Made by a program: the position numbers and the translations under genes. Of a stretch of 64,000 nucleotides of DNA, positions 26,246 to 36,159 are shown piece by piece. Below the pieces are notes generated by a model. That model was not told where the DNA came from and did no database searches. It worked only from the letters and a program-made list of their open reading frames with translations. Source of the stretch: Candidatus Gastranaerophilales bacterium (GTDB taxonomy: Bacteria > Cyanobacteriota > Vampirovibrionia > Gastranaerophilales > Gastranaerophilaceae); contig CALVBD010000001.1 in assembly GCA_944325635.1 (NCBI GenBank), positions 496,001 to 560,000 of the forward strand, given 5' to 3'. Numbering within the stretch: position 1 is the first letter of the stretch; each line of letters begins with the position of its first letter.

Positions 26246-26249
26246 ATAC

Positions 26250-26555
26250 TTACATTCCTTTTAACACTCTATAAAGATAAAGAACCGTTTTATCATTTTC
26301 AAGAGATTTGATAAGTTCTTGCCGCATAAGTTCATACGGAATATCATCTTTAAAAACAAATAATTCATAAATATCCACATTTAATGCGTTAGCTATGGAA
26401 GTAAGAGTTTCTGCAGACGGATAATTAATACCATTTTCAATTTTACTTACATTTTTCGGATCAATACCTATAAGTTCCGAAAATTTTTCCTGTGTAAGTT
26501 TTTTTGATTTTCTCAAATCCTGAATTTTCTGGCCTAATTGCTTTTTCAATGACAT
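26250..26555 (-). CDS. XRE-family transcriptional regulator, divergent to prepilin gene
   Basis: A 101-residue protein with an N-terminal helix-turn-helix: LGQKIQDLRKSKKLTQEKFSELIG, then the recognition-helix segment DPKNVSKIENGINYPS (about residues 29-44). A C-terminal helical tail of about 35 residues (YELMRQELIKSLENDKTVLY) is shared in style with the regulator at 31935. The gene is divergent from the prepilin-like gene at 26707 across 151 bp that contain an inverted repeat, so it probably represses itself and that gene. Confidence 0.88.
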   Translation of the reverse strand: MSLKKQLGQKIQDLRKSKKLTQEKFSELIGIDPKNVSKIENGINYPSAETLTSIANALNVDIYELFVFKDDIPYELMRQELIKSLENDKTVLYLYRVLKGM

Positions 26556-26605
26556 AATCTGACTCCTTATTAATCATTGCGTCTACATCAAAGCAATATA
26601 ACCAT

Positions 26606-26643
26606 CTCATAGATATAATTTTTTAAAATTTACATCTATAGAG
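26606..26643. promoter_or_regulatory. Inverted repeat between XRE and prepilin genes (candidate operator)
   Basis: Imperfect inverted arms CTCATAGATATAA (26606-26618) and TTACATCTATAGAG (26630-26643) lie in the divergent intergenic region. They match at about 12 of 14 positions with one gap. Confidence 0.45.
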
Positions 26644-26706
26644 TTGAAATTATTCTACTTATAGGATATAATTATATTATATTTCGATATAACAGATGGA
26701 GGAATT

Positions 26707-27393
26707 ATGCAGAAAAAAAACGCATTTACGCTTGCAGAAGTGCTTATCACGCTCGGCATAATCGGAGTCGTTGCTGCGATGACTTTACCGACACTTGTTC
26801 AAAACAATCAAAATAAAGAACTTCAGACCGGAGTAAAAAAAGCTTATTCAGTTCTTGGACAGGCGCTCAATATGTATCAGGCTGAATATGGGGAGAGAAT
26901 AACCAGTCAAAATACAGATGTACACACGCTAAAACCTGCATTAAAAAAATATCTCAAAGTGGTAAAGGATTGTGGACTCGGGTTTGATGATGCAGAGAAG
27001 GCATGTATTAAAAATTTTGGTGATGCTGAAAAGGATTCTACCACATATAAAAATTTTACAGGCAGCAATTCAATTAATTTAACATATTTTGACGATGGTC
27101 AATTAATACTACCTGATGGAAGCTTCATTTTAATTGAAAATCAAATTATTGGCAGAATATATCTCATTGTTGATGTAAACGGATACTTAAAACGTCCTAA
27201 TAGACTGGGGAAAGATTTGTTTATGTTCCAGATTGACAGCAAAGGAGTATTGCGACCGATGGGTACAGAAGGTACAGATTATTATGACAAAAATGATAAA
27301 TATTGTTCAAGTACATCTAATGATAAAATGAACGGTGCAGGCTGCACATACAAAGCTTTAATTGATGATGACTTCTGGAAAAATTTACCATAA
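26707..27393 (+). CDS. Type IV prepilin-like protein
   Basis: A 228-residue pseudopilin. After a short positive leader (MQKKNA) comes the class III signal FTLAEVLITLGIIGVVAAMT with the invariant glutamate at +5 and a hydrophobic helix for membrane and filament packing. The remaining 190 residues form a variable globular domain with Cys pairs. The leader ends in Ala rather than Gly before Phe. The C-terminus (DDDFWKNLP) lacks the full WKIxDDYP ending of the other prepilins here. GGAGG precedes the ATG. It is divergent from an XRE gene. Confidence 0.88.
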   Translation: MQKKNAFTLAEVLITLGIIGVVAAMTLPTLVQNNQNKELQTGVKKAYSVLGQALNMYQAEYGERITSQNTDVHTLKPALKKYLKVVKDCGLGFDDAEKACIKNFGDAEKDSTTYKNFTGSNSINLTYFDDGQLILPDGSFILIENQIIGRIYLIVDVNGYLKRPNRLGKDLFMFQIDSKGVLRPMGTEGTDYYDKNDKYCSSTSNDKMNGAGCTYKALIDDDFWKNLP

Positions 27394-27486
27394 ATTTTCT
27401 TTGTGCTAAAATAAATCAGTAAATGACCTCTTGTCTGTAAGGATATTTTTCTCAGACAAGAAAAAAAAATTAAGTGAGGATATGTT

Positions 27487-28761
27487 ATGAATAAAGTTGT
27501 AGTCGGCGCCCAGTGGGGCGATGAAGGAAAGGCTAAAATTACTGATTTACTGGCACAGAATGCTGATTTAATTATCCGCTATCAGGGCGGCTGTAACGCT
27601 GGTCACACCGTTGTTGCACATAATAAAACCTTTAAATTTCACCTGATTCCGTCAGGGATTTTGTACGGGAATAAAACCTGCTTTATCGGTGCCGGAACGG
27701 TTATTCTGCCTGAAGCTTTTGAAAGAGAAGTAAAAGAACTCATTGAACAGGGAATTGATGTTTCAGGATTAAAAGTCAGCCCGCTTGCATCAATTACAAT
27801 GCCTTACCATACGGAAGTCGACGGCTACAGCGAAGATAACGCGAAAAAGGGTAAAATCGGAACAACTAAAAAAGGAATAGGTCCGACTTACACTGATAAA
27901 ATGGCTCGTATCGGGTTAAAAATTGAAGATTTATATTCTCCTGAAGCCTTAAGCGAAAAACTTGACGTTATATTACCATTAAAGAATAAAATGCTGGAAA
28001 AAGTTTACGGACTCCAGCCTTATACAAAAGAATGCATTCTTGCCCTCTGTGAAAAATATGCAGAAATTTTTAAGCCTTATGTATGTTTTGACTGGCAGGA
28101 AATGCTGAACGCCTCAAAGAAAAAACAAGTGCTTTTTGAAGGGGCGCAGGGGGTAATGCTTGATGTGGATTACGGCACATATCCTTTTGTGACCTCCTCA
28201 AACCCGATAGGCGGCGGTGCTTGTACAGGTTCAGGCTATGGACCTAAAATGATTGATGAAGTTATCGGGGTGGCAAAGGCTTACGTTACCCGTGTCGGAG
28301 AAGGACCTTTTGTGACTGAATTGACGGACGAAACAGGCGACAAAATCCGCGAAATAGGACACGAATTCGGTGTAACCACAGGACGTCCGAGAAGATGCGG
28401 CTGGTTTGATGCTGTAACGATGAAATATGCAGTGCTTGTGGGAGGACTTACATCAGTTGCATTAACTAAAATTGATGTATTTGATACATTTGATGAAATT
28501 AAACTCTGCACAGCATACAAAGACACTCGTGACGGGAAGATTTACACATCCTATCCGACAGATGTATTCATTCATAAATACTTAGAGCCTGTTTACGAAA
28601 CCCACAAAGGCTGGGGGGAAGATGTTACTGGAATTAGAGAGTACGAAAAACTTCCGGAAAACTGCAAAAAATATCTCTCGCGTCTGGAAGAACTTCTTGA
28701 AGTTCCGATTTCAATTGTGAGCGTCGGACCCGACAGGGAACAAACAATCTTTAAAAAATAA
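27487..28761 (+). CDS. purA: Adenylosuccinate synthetase
   Basis: A 424-residue GTP-dependent enzyme making adenylosuccinate from IMP and aspartate. The N-terminus VVVGAQWGDEGKAKITDLL is close to cyanobacterial PurA, except that the usual GDEGKGK reads GDEGKAK. The catalytic His is retained in GGCNAGHT. Further marks are FHLIPSGIL, GTTKKGIGPTYTDK, FEGAQGVMLDVDYGTYPFVTSSNP and TTGRPRRCGWFD. Full length. A strong terminator follows. Confidence 0.96.
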   Translation: MNKVVVGAQWGDEGKAKITDLLAQNADLIIRYQGGCNAGHTVVAHNKTFKFHLIPSGILYGNKTCFIGAGTVILPEAFEREVKELIEQGIDVSGLKVSPLASITMPYHTEVDGYSEDNAKKGKIGTTKKGIGPTYTDKMARIGLKIEDLYSPEALSEKLDVILPLKNKMLEKVYGLQPYTKECILALCEKYAEIFKPYVCFDWQEMLNASKKKQVLFEGAQGVMLDVDYGTYPFVTSSNPIGGGACTGSGYGPKMIDEVIGVAKAYVTRVGEGPFVTELTDETGDKIREIGHEFGVTTGRPRRCGWFDAVTMKYAVLVGGLTSVALTKIDVFDTFDEIKLCTAYKDTRDGKIYTSYPTDVFIHKYLEPVYETHKGWGEDVTGIREYEKLPENCKKYLSRLEELLEVPISIVSVGPDREQTIFKK

Positions 28762-28765
28762 GCTT

Positions 28766-28802
28766 AAAAACACGGGGCAATTTTTTTAATCCCCGTGTTT
28801 TT
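28766..28802 (+). terminator. Rho-independent terminator after purA
   Basis: A perfect 12-bp stem AAAAACACGGGG / CCCCGTGTTTTT followed by TATAA, between purA and the M16 gene. Confidence 0.9.
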
Positions 28803-28820
28803 ATAATCTTGTAGGTAGTT

Positions 28821-31616
28821 ATGCTCAATATCAATCATTTATATAAAACAGGCAATATTCATTTTCGTTCGGCACCTCCAAATTCCATGCCGGAAAACGG
28901 AGATAAACGGGCGCAAAATAACAAAATATCAAATGTTACACCGGATTACAATGTAAAAGCCCCTATAAGTTATAAAAAAATCGAAGAAATAGATTTACCG
29001 TTCAATACAAAAGCACATGTGTATAAGCTTTCAAATGGTCAAAAGGTTGTGGTTATCCCAAATGAAGGGGAAACCGTCGTTAAAACTTATGTAAATACGG
29101 GTTCAATGAATGAACCGGATAATTTACGCGGGATTAGCCACTATATCGAACACAATCTTTTTAACGGCTCTGACGGTCTGGAAGCAGGCGAATTTTTCAA
29201 AAAAACCGACGAAATGGGTGCTAATACAAACGCAAGTACAAGTTTTGCGGAAACAAATTATTATATAAAATCATTTCTTTTAAACGACGGAGATTTGGAA
29301 AAGAAAATAAAACTTCACGCATCAATGCTTGAATCACCTCGTTTTGCCGTCGAAATGCTGGAAAAAGAAAAAGGCATCGTTAATTCAGAAATAAACATGA
29401 TTACATCTGATCCGGAAAATATTGGATTTAACAGGACCATAAAAAACCTTTTTAATATAAAATCATCATCAAATGATCTTATTGCGGGTTCAACCGATAA
29501 TATAACTCATCTCACAAGAGATGCTGTTACGGATTATTTTAACAAGAACTATTATCCTGCAAATATGGTAACGGTTATTTCAGGCGATGTAAAACCGGAT
29601 GAGACAATTAAGCTTGCGGCAAAATATTTTACATCAACCAAAACACCACAAAATAACAGGCACTTTGAGACATTAAACCATACGGATAAACCTGTACGTG
29701 AAGATATTCTCTCAGATAAAGCGACTTCAACATTCGTTGCAATGGGATTTAAAGGACCTGAAAACAGTAATACAAAAGATAGAATTCTTTTACATGCATT
29801 TTTTGAACTCCTTCTGACATCTCCGTCAATTTCTAAATATACAGATCCTCTGAATATAACACTTTTTGCAAATGATGAAAAGATCAGTACGCAAAAAGAT
29901 GCACCCCGGGCAATTATTATTTCTGCCAATACAAATGAAGAAAATTCCGAAAAGTTATTGAAAATTCTATACCAGCAGATTACCAAAAGACAAAATACAG
30001 AACTGAATGATGAGGAAATGCAGGTTATCAAAAAAAGAATGCTGCGAAATCTTTCCACGGCATTTGAATATTCGGATGATATGAATAATCTGGTAGGTGA
30101 AGCATTACTGGAAAATAACATTAATCTGGTTAAAGATTACCCAAAAATCATCAATGAAATGAGCGCGGAAGATCTGAAAAATATTGCAAAAAAATACTTT
30201 GATCTTTCCAAAACCGCAATAACCGTAATCCACCCTAAAAACGCACAGAATATTCAGGATAATTACAACAAAGCAAAATCTTTATCATTTACAGGGCGTA
30301 ATCAGGCGATTAATATGAATAATGTCGAAGAATACAATATGCCCGATAATAATCTAAAAATCGTTCTGAATAACACGAAAACACCAAATTCATCGTTTAT
30401 GATAACTTTCAACATTGATGAACCGATACAGACAACTAAACCTGCAACTCCGTTTATTCTGAACGAGATGCTGAATGAAGGCTCTATTTACAGAAATAAA
30501 TTAGAATACACAACAGATAACGCAAAAAAAGGCATCGTACATGAATTTTCATCAAGCGATAAAAATATAATCGTAAGTACGTCCTGCGATGCAGAGGATC
30601 TTCAATCCTCTATAAAAAATGCAAAAGAAGTTTTACTGACTCCACGCTTTACAGAAGGGACATTGCAAAAAGTAAAAAATCATCTTAAAGACAACCTTTC
30701 CCGCGCTGAAAAATCACCTTACAACAAACTCAATAAAGAATTCCTAAACGGTACCATGCTCGGTCATACTGATGAGGAAATCTTAAACAGCATAGACTCT
30801 GTAACCCTTGATGATGTAAAAAAACTCCACAATGATATTATTAAATCTGCGAAAACGTCTATAGTTGTATCAGCCCCATTCACACAAAAACCTGAGCTTA
30901 AAAATAAGGTATTTGAAGAAGCTGCGCTATTCCCAAAAGCAAAAGACTTCAAACCGGTTACATACAAAATTTTCACACCGCAGCCTGAAACAAAAGTTCT
31001 CACGGATGTGTACAGCAAAAATCAGGCACAAATCGTTATGGCATACAAATTTAAGATTAACCATAACCTCAAAGATTCGACAACCCTCATGCTCCTAAAC
31101 GAAATTCTCGGCGGAAGTCCTTCTTCAAGATTATTCAGCGACTTGAGAGAACAACAAAAACTGGCATATTCTGTAAGATCCAACTTTAAAAATTTATATG
31201 ATATAGGGATGCTGGAATTAACAATCGGCACCACAACCGAAAACAATGAAACCGGCGAAATAAGCTATGATAACCTTCAAAAATCAATTGAAGGCTTCAA
31301 AAAACATATTAATAATTTAAAAACAGAAAAAGTATCAGATAAAGAACTTGCCAGCGCAAAACTTGCTCTCAAAAACAGAATTCTTGCCAGAAATGAAGGC
31401 GGTACTGATAAAACAACAACGCTGGATTATAATTTGCTTACGCCTTACGGTTTAACAAGAGAAAATGAATTGCTTAAAACAATTGATACCGTAACGCCTG
31501 AGGATATCTATAATGCCGCAAACTATATCTTCTCAGGCAAACCTGTTTACTCCATAGTTGCAACACAAAATACCCTCAAGGCGAACGAACAATACCTGAA
31601 TTCTCTAAGTCGATAG
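28821..31616 (+). CDS. Two-unit M16 zinc peptidase with N-terminal extension
   Basis: A 931-residue protein with two M16 halves. The first has the HXXEH zinc motif in GISHYIEHNLFNG (about residue 111) and a downstream EKEKGIVNSEINM carrying the third ligand. The second half ends with ILGGSPSSRLFSDLREQQKLAY, typical of the non-catalytic but substrate-binding partner domain. An extra polar N-terminus of about 60 residues, containing NIHFRSAPPN, replaces any signal peptide. It probably degrades peptides; the location is unclear. It is about twice the length of the paralogue at 5202. Confidence 0.9.
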   Translation: MLNINHLYKTGNIHFRSAPPNSMPENGDKRAQNNKISNVTPDYNVKAPISYKKIEEIDLPFNTKAHVYKLSNGQKVVVIPNEGETVVKTYVNTGSMNEPDNLRGISHYIEHNLFNGSDGLEAGEFFKKTDEMGANTNASTSFAETNYYIKSFLLNDGDLEKKIKLHASMLESPRFAVEMLEKEKGIVNSEINMITSDPENIGFNRTIKNLFNIKSSSNDLIAGSTDNITHLTRDAVTDYFNKNYYPANMVTVISGDVKPDETIKLAAKYFTSTKTPQNNRHFETLNHTDKPVREDILSDKATSTFVAMGFKGPENSNTKDRILLHAFFELLLTSPSISKYTDPLNITLFANDEKISTQKDAPRAIIISANTNEENSEKLLKILYQQITKRQNTELNDEEMQVIKKRMLRNLSTAFEYSDDMNNLVGEALLENNINLVKDYPKIINEMSAEDLKNIAKKYFDLSKTAITVIHPKNAQNIQDNYNKAKSLSFTGRNQAINMNNVEEYNMPDNNLKIVLNNTKTPNSSFMITFNIDEPIQTTKPATPFILNEMLNEGSIYRNKLEYTTDNAKKGIVHEFSSSDKNIIVSTSCDAEDLQSSIKNAKEVLLTPRFTEGTLQKVKNHLKDNLSRAEKSPYNKLNKEFLNGTMLGHTDEEILNSIDSVTLDDVKKLHNDIIKSAKTSIVVSAPFTQKPELKNKVFEEAALFPKAKDFKPVTYKIFTPQPETKVLTDVYSKNQAQIVMAYKFKINHNLKDSTTLMLLNEILGGSPSSRLFSDLREQQKLAYSVRSNFKNLYDIGMLELTIGTTTENNETGEISYDNLQKSIEGFKKHINNLKTEKVSDKELASAKLALKNRILARNEGGTDKTTTLDYNLLTPYGLTRENELLKTIDTVTPEDIYNAANYIFSGKPVYSIVATQNTLKANEQYLNSLSR

Positions 31617-31654
31617 CAAGCCTTTCGGTTTGTGTCTTTAAATCCGGAGGAAAT

Positions 31655-31855
31655 TTATCTTTCAAAAATTTCTCTAAAAGTAGTTGCAATAGAAACAATT
31701 GCAGCTAATCCGATTACAATATAAATAATTCTTGAAACAAGAGACATTTCCCCAAACAAAAGAGCAACGAGGTCAAAATTAAAAATCCCGACAAGCGCCC
31801 AATTTAATGCCCCGATGATTATCAGAATGTAAGAAATTATTTTTAAAGCTCTCAT
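31655..31855 (-). CDS. DUF378 small membrane protein
   Basis: About 66 residues: MRALKIISYILIIIGALNWALVG, then FDLVALLFG and a second membrane helix (IIYIVIGLAAIVSIAT). The INWALVG-type segment is the DUF378/YuzA signature. The start at 31855 is supported by AAAGGAGAT 6 nt upstream; the frame is open 17 codons further but without a ribosome site. Function unknown. Confidence 0.85.
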   Translation of the reverse strand: MRALKIISYILIIIGALNWALVGIFNFDLVALLFGEMSLVSRIIYIVIGLAAIVSIATTFREIFER

Positions 31856-31934
31856 AACAATATCTCCTTTCGTCAATATTTTCAGAAAGTTTTGTAAAAT
31901 AAACAATAACCAACCGGCTAGCGAACAGACTGAT

Positions 31935-32240
31935 TTAAAACAACATTTTATAAACCAGTCTGACTAAATCATCATCCTTATCAAGCTTTTGTAAGATTTT
32001 TTCCTTTAAAAATGTTGTATCCTGCAAATGTTCTGTACGAAACAAATCCGATGCACTGATTTCAAAGATTTCCATAAATTTTTCAATCGTTTTTAATCTC
32101 GGAAAAGTCTGCGAATTTTCTATCTTTATTATATTTCGGGTGTCTATATCTACAAGTTCCGCAAGCTGTTCCTGCGTAAGATTTTTCTCTTTGCGCAGTT
32201 CTTTTATCCTTTTGCCGAATAGATCTTTTACACTTTGCAT
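31935..32240 (-). CDS. XRE-family regulator, divergent to prepilin gene
   Basis: A 101-residue helix-turn-helix protein: FGKRIKELRKEKNLTQEQLAELV followed by DTRNIIKIENSQTFPR. The C-terminal tail KEKILQKLDKDDDLVRLVYK parallels that of the XRE protein at 26250, so the two are paralogues. The start at 32240 is supported by AAAGGAG. It is divergent from the prepilin gene at 32373 across 132 bp. Confidence 0.88.
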   Translation of the reverse strand: MQSVKDLFGKRIKELRKEKNLTQEQLAELVDIDTRNIIKIENSQTFPRLKTIEKFMEIFEISASDLFRTEHLQDTTFLKEKILQKLDKDDDLVRLVYKMLF

Positions 32241-32310
32241 TAAAAACTCCTTTAAATAAATCATATACTTTAAATAAAATACTTATGATGATTTTTAAAA
32301 TCAGTTATAA

Positions 32311-32339
32311 TTGACAAAAGTGATAAAATAGTTCATAAT
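32311..32339 (+). promoter_or_regulatory. Promoter of the 32373 prepilin gene
   Basis: TTGACA (32311-32316), a 17-bp spacer and CATAAT (32334-32339). Short direct repeats of the AGTGATA type (around 32319 and 32340) flank the -10 and could be regulator sites. Confidence 0.6.
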
Positions 32340-32372
32340 AGTGATATAATAAATCATATTGAGGAGTAATAT

Positions 32373-33086
32373 ATGAATAAAAGCCACGACAAATGTTTAC
32401 CACAAAAATCCGATAAATCAGCGTTTACGCTGGCAGAAGTCCTTATTACACTCGGGATAATCGGAGTTGTTGCAGCCATGACGCTTCCCGCTATTGTTCA
32501 TAATTATAAAAAACAGGAAATTGAAGCAAAACTTAAGAAATTTTATACAACAATGTCACAGGCAGTCAAAATGTCAGAAATCGAAAACGGACCTGCATTT
32601 TATTGGTCAAAATCCCCGAGAATAGACGACGGTAATGGGGGTAATGGGGGTAATGGGGGTAACGCCGGTAACAGAGATGGCGTTCTGGCATTTTACAATA
32701 CTTATCTTGCCAAATATTTAAAGAAAACCGCAGAAATAGATAAAGGCGGTACAAGCATTAGTGTAATGTTTGCGGATGGCACAGCCGTTAGAATCGGCAG
32801 CGGCTATTGTTTCGATATACACTTTGATTATAACGGAGCAAAGCCACCAAATACTCAGGGAGTGGATATGTTTGATTTCCTGCTTTGCACGGAAGAAGGC
32901 TACAATGCAGGTTTGCTGAGAAATCGTCAAAATCCGTTTGATGCATATTTTCCTAGCCACTGCAACCGGAAAGGCTGTACAAGAGAACAACTGATTTCCT
33001 CCTGCAAATCCAATCCGATTTCCTGTTCCTCTCTTATAATGTATGACGGCTGGAAGATTAACGATGATTACCCGTTTAAAATATAG
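32373..33086 (+). CDS. Type IV prepilin-like protein with Gly-Asn repeat
   Basis: A 237-residue pseudopilin with a longer leader (16 residues) ending in KSA before FTLAEVLITLGIIGVVAAMT. The globular part contains a short GNGGNGGNGGNAGN tract encoded by 9-bp repeats at 32631-32675, and several cysteines towards the end. The C-terminus YDGWKINDDYPFKI carries the WKIxDDYP ending shared by other prepilins in this window. GAGGAG precedes the ATG. It is divergent from an XRE gene. Confidence 0.9.
   Translation: MNKSHDKCLPQKSDKSAFTLAEVLITLGIIGVVAAMTLPAIVHNYKKQEIEAKLKKFYTTMSQAVKMSEIENGPAFYWSKSPRIDDGNGGNGGNGGNAGNRDGVLAFYNTYLAKYLKKTAEIDKGGTSISVMFADGTAVRIGSGYCFDIHFDYNGAKPPNTQGVDMFDFLLCTEEGYNAGLLRNRQNPFDAYFPSHCNRKGCTREQLISSCKSNPISCSSLIMYDGWKINDDYPFKI
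32631..32675 (+). repeat. 9-bp tandem repeat inside a prepilin gene
   Basis: Three perfect GGTAATGGG units (32631, 32640, 32649) followed by two degenerate units. The period is a multiple of three, so copy number changes keep the reading frame. Confidence 0.85.
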
Positions 33087-33182
33087 TTAATTGTAATCTG
33101 CAATATCTCTGTAGTTTGTATGAATTGAAATAACAGCTGCAATATAAACAAACAAATATACTATTCTTACCATATATATAAA

Positions 33183-33211
33183 AAAGGAGCCGTAAAGCTT
33201 ACGACTCCTTT
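33183..33211. terminator. Bidirectional terminator
   Basis: AAAGGAGCCGTAA / TTACGACTCCTTT, 13-bp stem with one mismatch and a 3-nt loop, between the convergent prepilin gene and gap, with a T-tract on the minus strand. Confidence 0.85.
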
Positions 33212-33279
33212 CTTATATTTAGTCTGACTGTGTCTTCTCCGCCACGTCTTTACGGGCAGTTCGATGCACAACTATCAAA

Positions 33280-34290
<1,011 letters not shown>

Positions 34291-34313
34291 TTACTCCTTC
34301 TTATTCTGTAAAT

Positions 34314-34342
34314 CTATAACATGTTCTTTATATCATTAACAA
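34314..34342 (-). promoter_or_regulatory. Promoter of gap
   Basis: On the minus strand, TTGTTA (34337-34342), a 17-bp spacer and TTATAG (34314-34319), 30 bp before the gap start codon. Confidence 0.5.
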
Positions 34343-34453
34343 AAAAACTAATCAATAGGTTTAGACCGCATGAATTATTAAGAAAAAGTTAATTATCTTA
34401 AATTATAAATAATGATTAAATAATATAATACATTTTACAAGAGTTAATCAAAA

Positions 34454-34672
34454 ATGCAAAATTTAAATATGATTAAAAATAAACTCTCGGAAATAATGGG
34501 CAGGCAAAGGCTTAATATGGCAGAAGTCGCACGGATTGCAGGACTTACACATGTAACAGTGTTCAGGATTTACCACGACAAAACAAAAACAATAGAACTT
34601 GAAACTTTAAACAAATTGTGTAATGCTTTAAATTGCAGAATTCAGGATATATTTGAACACATTCCTGATTAA
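34454..34672 (+). CDS. Small XRE/Cro-type DNA-binding protein
   Basis: A 72-residue protein of the single-helix-turn-helix type: LSEIMGRQRLNMAEVARIAGLT, VFRIYHDKTKTIELETLNKLCNALN. It consists of little beyond the DNA-binding domain. The following small membrane-protein gene begins 16 bp later and may be co-transcribed. An in-frame ATG five codons in is an alternative start. Confidence 0.8.
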   Translation: MQNLNMIKNKLSEIMGRQRLNMAEVARIAGLTHVTVFRIYHDKTKTIELETLNKLCNALNCRIQDIFEHIPD

Positions 34673-34688
34673 GATTAGGGAAAAATTT

Positions 34689-35018
34689 ATGAGAATACAA
34701 AAGATTAGCACCGCCGAATTTAAAGGAAACACGCAAAAGCAACAAGCAAGCTGGCTTGATAGAATTCATAAAAAAACAAAGAATTCGTCTGATATGACAG
34801 ATACGATTGTGGTACCACGGACGATTTTCAAGGGTTATCTCGGAATAATGACAGGAACAACTCTTGTAACGTTAGGCGGGCTTGTAAATAAAACAAAGCA
34901 TCCAAAATTATTCAAAGGCACAATGGCAGTGGGATTATTAACTTCATTGTATGGAACCTGGGCATTTGTAAGACCGTTTATAGTAAAAGACGCAAAAGGC
35001 GTTCAGAAACAAAAATAA
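34689..35018 (+). CDS. Small membrane protein, unknown
   Basis: A 109-residue protein whose N-terminus (MRIQKISTAEFKGNTQKQ) is polar and whose C-terminal half has two hydrophobic segments (IMTGTTLVTLGGLV and MAVGLLTSLYGTWAFV). The start at 34689 is taken because AGGG lies upstream; the frame is open to 34653 inside the XRE gene. I recognise no family. The IxxxEFKGN segment resembles NIHFRSA in the M16 protein at 28821. Confidence 0.65.
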   Translation: MRIQKISTAEFKGNTQKQQASWLDRIHKKTKNSSDMTDTIVVPRTIFKGYLGIMTGTTLVTLGGLVNKTKHPKLFKGTMAVGLLTSLYGTWAFVRPFIVKDAKGVQKQK

Positions 35019-35029
35019 ATACTTTAATT

Positions 35030-35555
35030 CCTCCACAGCTAATGCGGTTCCCCTCCCTTTACAAGGGAGATAATAAGCTTTATCCCCCTTGTAAAGGTGG
35101 AATTAAAGAGGGATTTTTGTACATCTCTTAAAAATTTAATCCCTCACCGCTAACAAGATACCCGACCTTTTCTATGGGGGTCATTATCCTTATTCCCTTG
35201 TAAAATGGAGAACCAAAGGGGGATTTCTATATATCACTTTTATAATACATCCACCGCTAATGTGGTTTCCCTCCCTTTACAAGGGAGGTAATAAGCTTTA
35301 TCCCCCTTGTAAAGGTGGAATTAAAGAGGGATTTTTGTACATCTCTTAAAAATTTAATCCCTCACCGCTAACAAGATACCCGACCTTTTCTATGGGGGTC
35401 ATTATCCTTATTCCCTTGTAAAATGGAGAACCAAAGGGGGATTTCTATATATATCACTTTTTTAATCCCTCCACCGCTAACGCGGTCCCCCTCCTTTTTC
35501 AAGGGTGGTCATTATCCTTATCCCCCTTGTAAAGGGGGAACTAAAGGGGGATTTT
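35030..35555. repeat. 218-bp tandem repeats of palindromic CCCTTTACAAGGG type
   Basis: Two nearly identical copies of a unit of about 218 bp (AAGCTT at 35075 and again at 35293) and a third partial, divergent copy at about 35480-35555. Each contains small palindromes such as TCCCTTTACAAGGGA and TCCCCCTTGTAAAGG, and the phrase ATCCCTCACCGCTAAC. No real gene is seen; short open frames here are repeat-derived. Confidence 0.85.
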
Positions 35556-35900
35556 TGATTTTACAGCTCTATCTATCACAAAGCAAACTTCTTCAAAGTG
35601 ATTTTTTATATCCGTATTGGTAAATCTTAAAACCTTATATCCCAAATTCTCCAATTCTTTATCTCTCAACTCATCCTTCTTCAAAGCTTCATCGTCATAA
35701 TGTTGACCGCCGTCAATTTCAATAATCAAAGCTGCTTTTGAACAATAAAAATCAACAATATAATTATTTATAACTTTCTGGCGAAGGAACCGTACCGGAT
35801 ATTGCCTTAGGAATTTATACCACAATTCGCGTTCTTCAAATGTCATATTTTTACGCAATTCTTTGGCATAATGTGTTAAATTTTTATTGTGATAGTACAT
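35541..35900 (-). CDS. DUF559 endonuclease-like protein embedded in repeats
   Basis: A 119-residue protein of the DUF559 (PD-(D/E)XK/Vsr-like) group: NMTFEERELWYKFLRQYPVR, FLRQKVINNYIVDFYC, and the catalytic-core LIIEIDGGQHYD, then a ... RDKELENLGYKVLRFTN segment. The E-I-D-G-x-Q motif is intact. The last codons (SKIPL) and stop run directly into the palindromic repeat at 35555, and repeats resume just upstream of the start (35905). Such genes are often found next to similar repeats in other bacteria, so a link with repeat spread is plausible but unproven. Confidence 0.88.
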   Translation of the reverse strand: MYYHNKNLTHYAKELRKNMTFEERELWYKFLRQYPVRFLRQKVINNYIVDFYCSKAALIIEIDGGQHYDDEALKKDELRDKELENLGYKVLRFTNTDIKNHFEEVCFVIDRAVKSKIPL

Positions 35901-35904
35901 AGTT

Positions 35905-36050
35905 AATCCCTCCGGCGCCTTGCGCCACCTCCCTTTACAAGGGAGGTAAACTTATCTAATTTTTGTTTCCACTCCACCGCTGACGCGCTTCCTCCGCTTT
36001 GCGAGGAAGGTTGAAAGCTTTATCCCCTTTGTAAAGGGGAAATTAAAGGG
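35905..36050. repeat. Palindromic repeat cluster upstream of the DUF559 gene
   Basis: Further copies of the same repeat vocabulary: CCTCCCTTTACAAGGGAGG, CGGCGCCTTGCGCC, GCTTTATCCCCTTTGTAAAGG and AATTAAAGGGGGAT. An 80-residue open frame across here (minus strand) is repeat-derived. Confidence 0.75.
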
Positions 36051-36110
36051 GGATTGTTGTTTTGCGGTTCTATCTATCATACTGCAATCCTCTTCTCTTC
36101 TTTCAAAATT
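36045..36110 (-). pseudogene. Decayed 3' end of a second DUF559 gene
   Basis: On the minus strand this region reads EEDCSMIDRTAKQQSPF, aligning with the end of the intact gene at 35541 (EEVCFVIDRAVKSKIPL). The DNA also matches (TCTATCTATCA followed by similar sequence) and both copies are adjacent to a GGGGGATT repeat. Only about 20 codons remain. Confidence 0.6.
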
Positions 36111-36159
36111 TACCCCCCTACACCGCTTACACAGTCCCTCTGACCTTGAAAGGGCATCT

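Noticed and set aside
27424-27441. Leader peptide MTSCL before purA
   Set aside because: Five codons without a ribosome site; likely chance.
27430-27460. Terminator between the prepilin gene and purA
   Set aside because: CTTGTCTG/CAGACAAG is a good stem but is followed by an A-run, with no T-tract on the 3' side of either strand.
35030-35555. CRISPR or gene cluster in tandem repeats
   Set aside because: Unit length of 218 bp with no spacers; the open frames at 35423-35623 are made entirely of repeat sequence.
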